A stretch of 6,340 bases of DNA from Tannerellaceae bacterium (lineage in GTDB: Bacteria; Bacteroidota; Bacteroidia; Bacteroidales; Tannerellaceae), in NCBI GenBank assembly GCA_031267775.1, contig JAIRYL010000098.1, positions 1-6,340 on the forward strand, written 5' to 3'. The first letter of the stretch is position 1, and every line of letters starts with the position of its first letter. Of the stretch, positions 5,464 to 6,340 are shown piece after piece. The translations under genes were made by a program, and so were the position numbers. The notes beneath the pieces are model-generated. The model worked only from the letters and a program-made list of their open reading frames with translations, was not told the DNA's origin and searched no databases.

Positions 5464-6072
5464 ATGAAGAACATTAACTACGTGATTAGCGGTATACTTG
5501 CAGTTGCTGTTATTATTTTATTTGTCATGCAGTTTACCGGAAAAAAGGAAACAAAAACAGAGAGAGCGGCGTTTACATCGGAAGGAGATTCCACCGGTTT
5601 ATTACCTGTAGCCTATGTAGACATGGACTCTTTGCTTCTTAATTACAATTATTATAACGACTTGCTCGAAATAATTATGAAGAAGCAGGAAAATTCCCGC
5701 GCTAATATTAATCAGCAAGCAAACAAGTTGCAAACAGAAATACAAGACTTTGAACGGAAGTGGAACAATAATGCGTTCCTTACCACAGAACGCGCCCAGC
5801 AGGAACAGCAGCGTTTGATGAGGAAACAACAGGAATTGCAGGAATTAGACAACCATTTGGCCAGGGAATTAATGGAAGAACAGCAAAAGCTAACCGAACA
5901 GTTACGCGATTCTTTACTTACTCAACTGAAAGTTTACAATCAGGATAAGAGATACCAGATTATATTCAGCAGCCGTTCAACAGACGTAATCCTGCTGGCA
6001 GCCGAAGCGTATAATATAACAGATGAAATCCTTACCTACCTGAACAAGAACTATTCTCCTTCCGTAAAATAA
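5464..6072 (+). CDS. Membrane-anchored OmpH/Skp-like protein
   Basis: From the ATG at 5464 the product has 202 residues. A nine-base upstream extension starting at TTG (5455) is possible, but the ATG gives the expected N-terminus (MKNINYVISGILAVAVIILF). Residues 6-24 form a signal anchor or uncleaved signal sequence without a lipobox. LLPVAYVDMDSLLLNYNYYNDL (46-67) is the strand and turn that opens OmpH/Skp family proteins (PF03938-type), followed by a long Gln/Glu-rich coiled coil (about 68-160) and a closing strand, YQIIFSS (164-170). Skp proteins are periplasmic trimeric holdases for outer-membrane proteins; this version looks anchored in the inner membrane with its coiled coil outside. 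It is the second gene of the plus-strand pair. The TTAATTTG just before its start is only one base off a -7 box but too close to the ATG to be useful. Confidence 0.88.
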   Translation: MKNINYVISGILAVAVIILFVMQFTGKKETKTERAAFTSEGDSTGLLPVAYVDMDSLLLNYNYYNDLLEIIMKKQENSRANINQQANKLQTEIQDFERKWNNNAFLTTERAQQEQQRLMRKQQELQELDNHLARELMEEQQKLTEQLRDSLLTQLKVYNQDKRYQIIFSSRSTDVILLAAEAYNITDEILTYLNKNYSPSVK

Positions 6073-6096
6073 AAAGAAGAATTAACTTACCGAATA

Positions 6097-6136
6097 AAAT
6101 CCTGAAAGAAGACCAAAAGGTCTTCTTTCAGGATTT
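6097..6136. terminator. Perfect 18-bp terminator stem, stronger on minus strand
   Basis: AAATCCTGAAAGAAGACC (6097-6114) and its exact complement (6119-6136) form a perfect 18-bp stem with an AAAA loop (TTTT on the minus strand). It begins 24 bp after the OmpH-like stop and can end that transcript. On the plus strand the stem is followed by GCCGG, but on the minus strand it is followed by TTATTCGG after ATTTT, a better U-tract. That fits a convergent minus-strand gene ending at 6142, so the hairpin is probably bidirectional. Confidence 0.8.
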
Positions 6137-6141
6137 GCCGG

Positions 6142-6180
6142 TTATACGCCCTTCGTGAAGAAAGACATAAGCTTAGGATC
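6142..6180 (-). pseudogene. Possible 3' remnant of a convergent gene
   Basis: On the minus strand a frame ends ...GDPKLMSFFTKGV followed by TAA (6142-6144), five bases before the terminator stem. The position and protein-like character suggest the true end of a leftward gene. Upstream the frame enters the 79-bp repeat and stays open only to a TGA at 6286-6288, without any usable start codon except an internal ATG (6166-6168). Either the gene was truncated by the repeat, leaving a remnant, or this is a chance frame. No product family can be assigned from so few residues. Confidence 0.3.
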
Positions 6181-6258
6181 GCCTGCAAAATCTTGCGTTT
6201 CTTCACAGACCGCAGGTCTGAATGTAAATAACCCCCAATGAAGCGTAGCGATTGGGGG
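6180..6258 (-). repeat. 79-bp two-hairpin dispersed repeat, right copy
   Basis: This is the inverted partner of 785-863, with 74 of 79 bases identical by eye. Hairpin A (6232-6258) is here a perfect CCCCCAAT/ATTGGGGG stem with an 11-base loop, and hairpin B (6206-6220) is a perfect CAGACC/GGTCTG stem with a GCA loop. The more regular stems suggest this copy is closer to the ancestral form. Flanks differ from the left copy on both sides. It separates the convergent-gene remnant from the window end. Confidence 0.8.
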
Positions 6259-6285
6259 ATAGCATGATACCTCCTCCCCTCCCCG

Positions 6286-6302
6286 TCAACCCGGAGGGTT
6301 GA
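6286..6302. repeat. Short REP-like palindrome
   Basis: TCAACCC and GGGTTGA form a perfect 7-bp stem around GGA. It follows a pyrimidine-rich tract (CTCCTCCCCTCCCC, 6271-6284) and is followed by 38 bases in which I see nothing. There is no T-run on either side strong enough to call a terminator; it may be part of an intergenic palindromic repeat family. Confidence 0.4.
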
Positions 6303-6340
6303 ATATCCGATTATGTTAAAAGTATCAAGGTTGCTACATC

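Overview
The window reads as chromosomal DNA of a Bacteroidales bacterium (Bacteroides/Parabacteroides/Tannerella-like; genus not resolvable from this sequence alone). The signs are a TAnnTTTG-type -7 promoter box, A-rich rather than Shine-Dalgarno leaders, a beta-helix lipoprotein ending in a DIGAYE motif, an aminoacylhistidine dipeptidase, and a small membrane protein next to an OmpH/Skp-like protein. No virus, plasmid, CRISPR, tRNA or rRNA signature was seen.

Layout. Positions 1-991 hold no convincing gene. They are a mosaic of repeats: a C3N3 hexamer tract with G-quadruplex potential on the minus strand (about 63-105), two direct copies of a GC-rich core (161-225 and 466-530, exactly 305 bp apart), each followed by short A/T-tract repeats with a 21-22 bp period (224-370 and 530-766), then a 79-bp two-hairpin element (785-863) overlapping a third, inverted relative of the GC core (858-893).

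Positions 992-5073 carry three minus-strand genes, read from right to left: pepD (cytosolic M20C dipeptidase), a terminator-like hairpin, a 507-residue beta-helix lipoprotein, and 14 bp later a secreted endonuclease/exonuclease/phosphatase-fold hydrolase. The last two look like one transcription unit that makes exported proteins. A 148-bp divergent spacer follows; it contains a perfect -7 box inside a 9+9 bp inverted repeat. Positions 5222-6072 carry a plus-strand pair: a 72-residue single-pass membrane protein and a membrane-anchored, coiled-coil OmpH/Skp-like protein.

The right end (6073-6340) has a perfect 18-bp terminator stem whose U-tract suits a leftward convergent gene. Only a 12-codon tail and stop of such a frame is visible (6142-6180) before it runs into a second copy of the 79-bp element (6180-6258), inverted relative to the first. 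The two copies (74/79 identical by eye) therefore bracket the five-gene block as an inverted pair about 5.4 kb apart.

The genes themselves look like ordinary Bacteroidales core or semi-core genes. The least explained content is the repeat mosaic, the inverted 79-bp pair and the symmetric promoter. I see no evidence of a new multi-gene defence or biosynthetic system.
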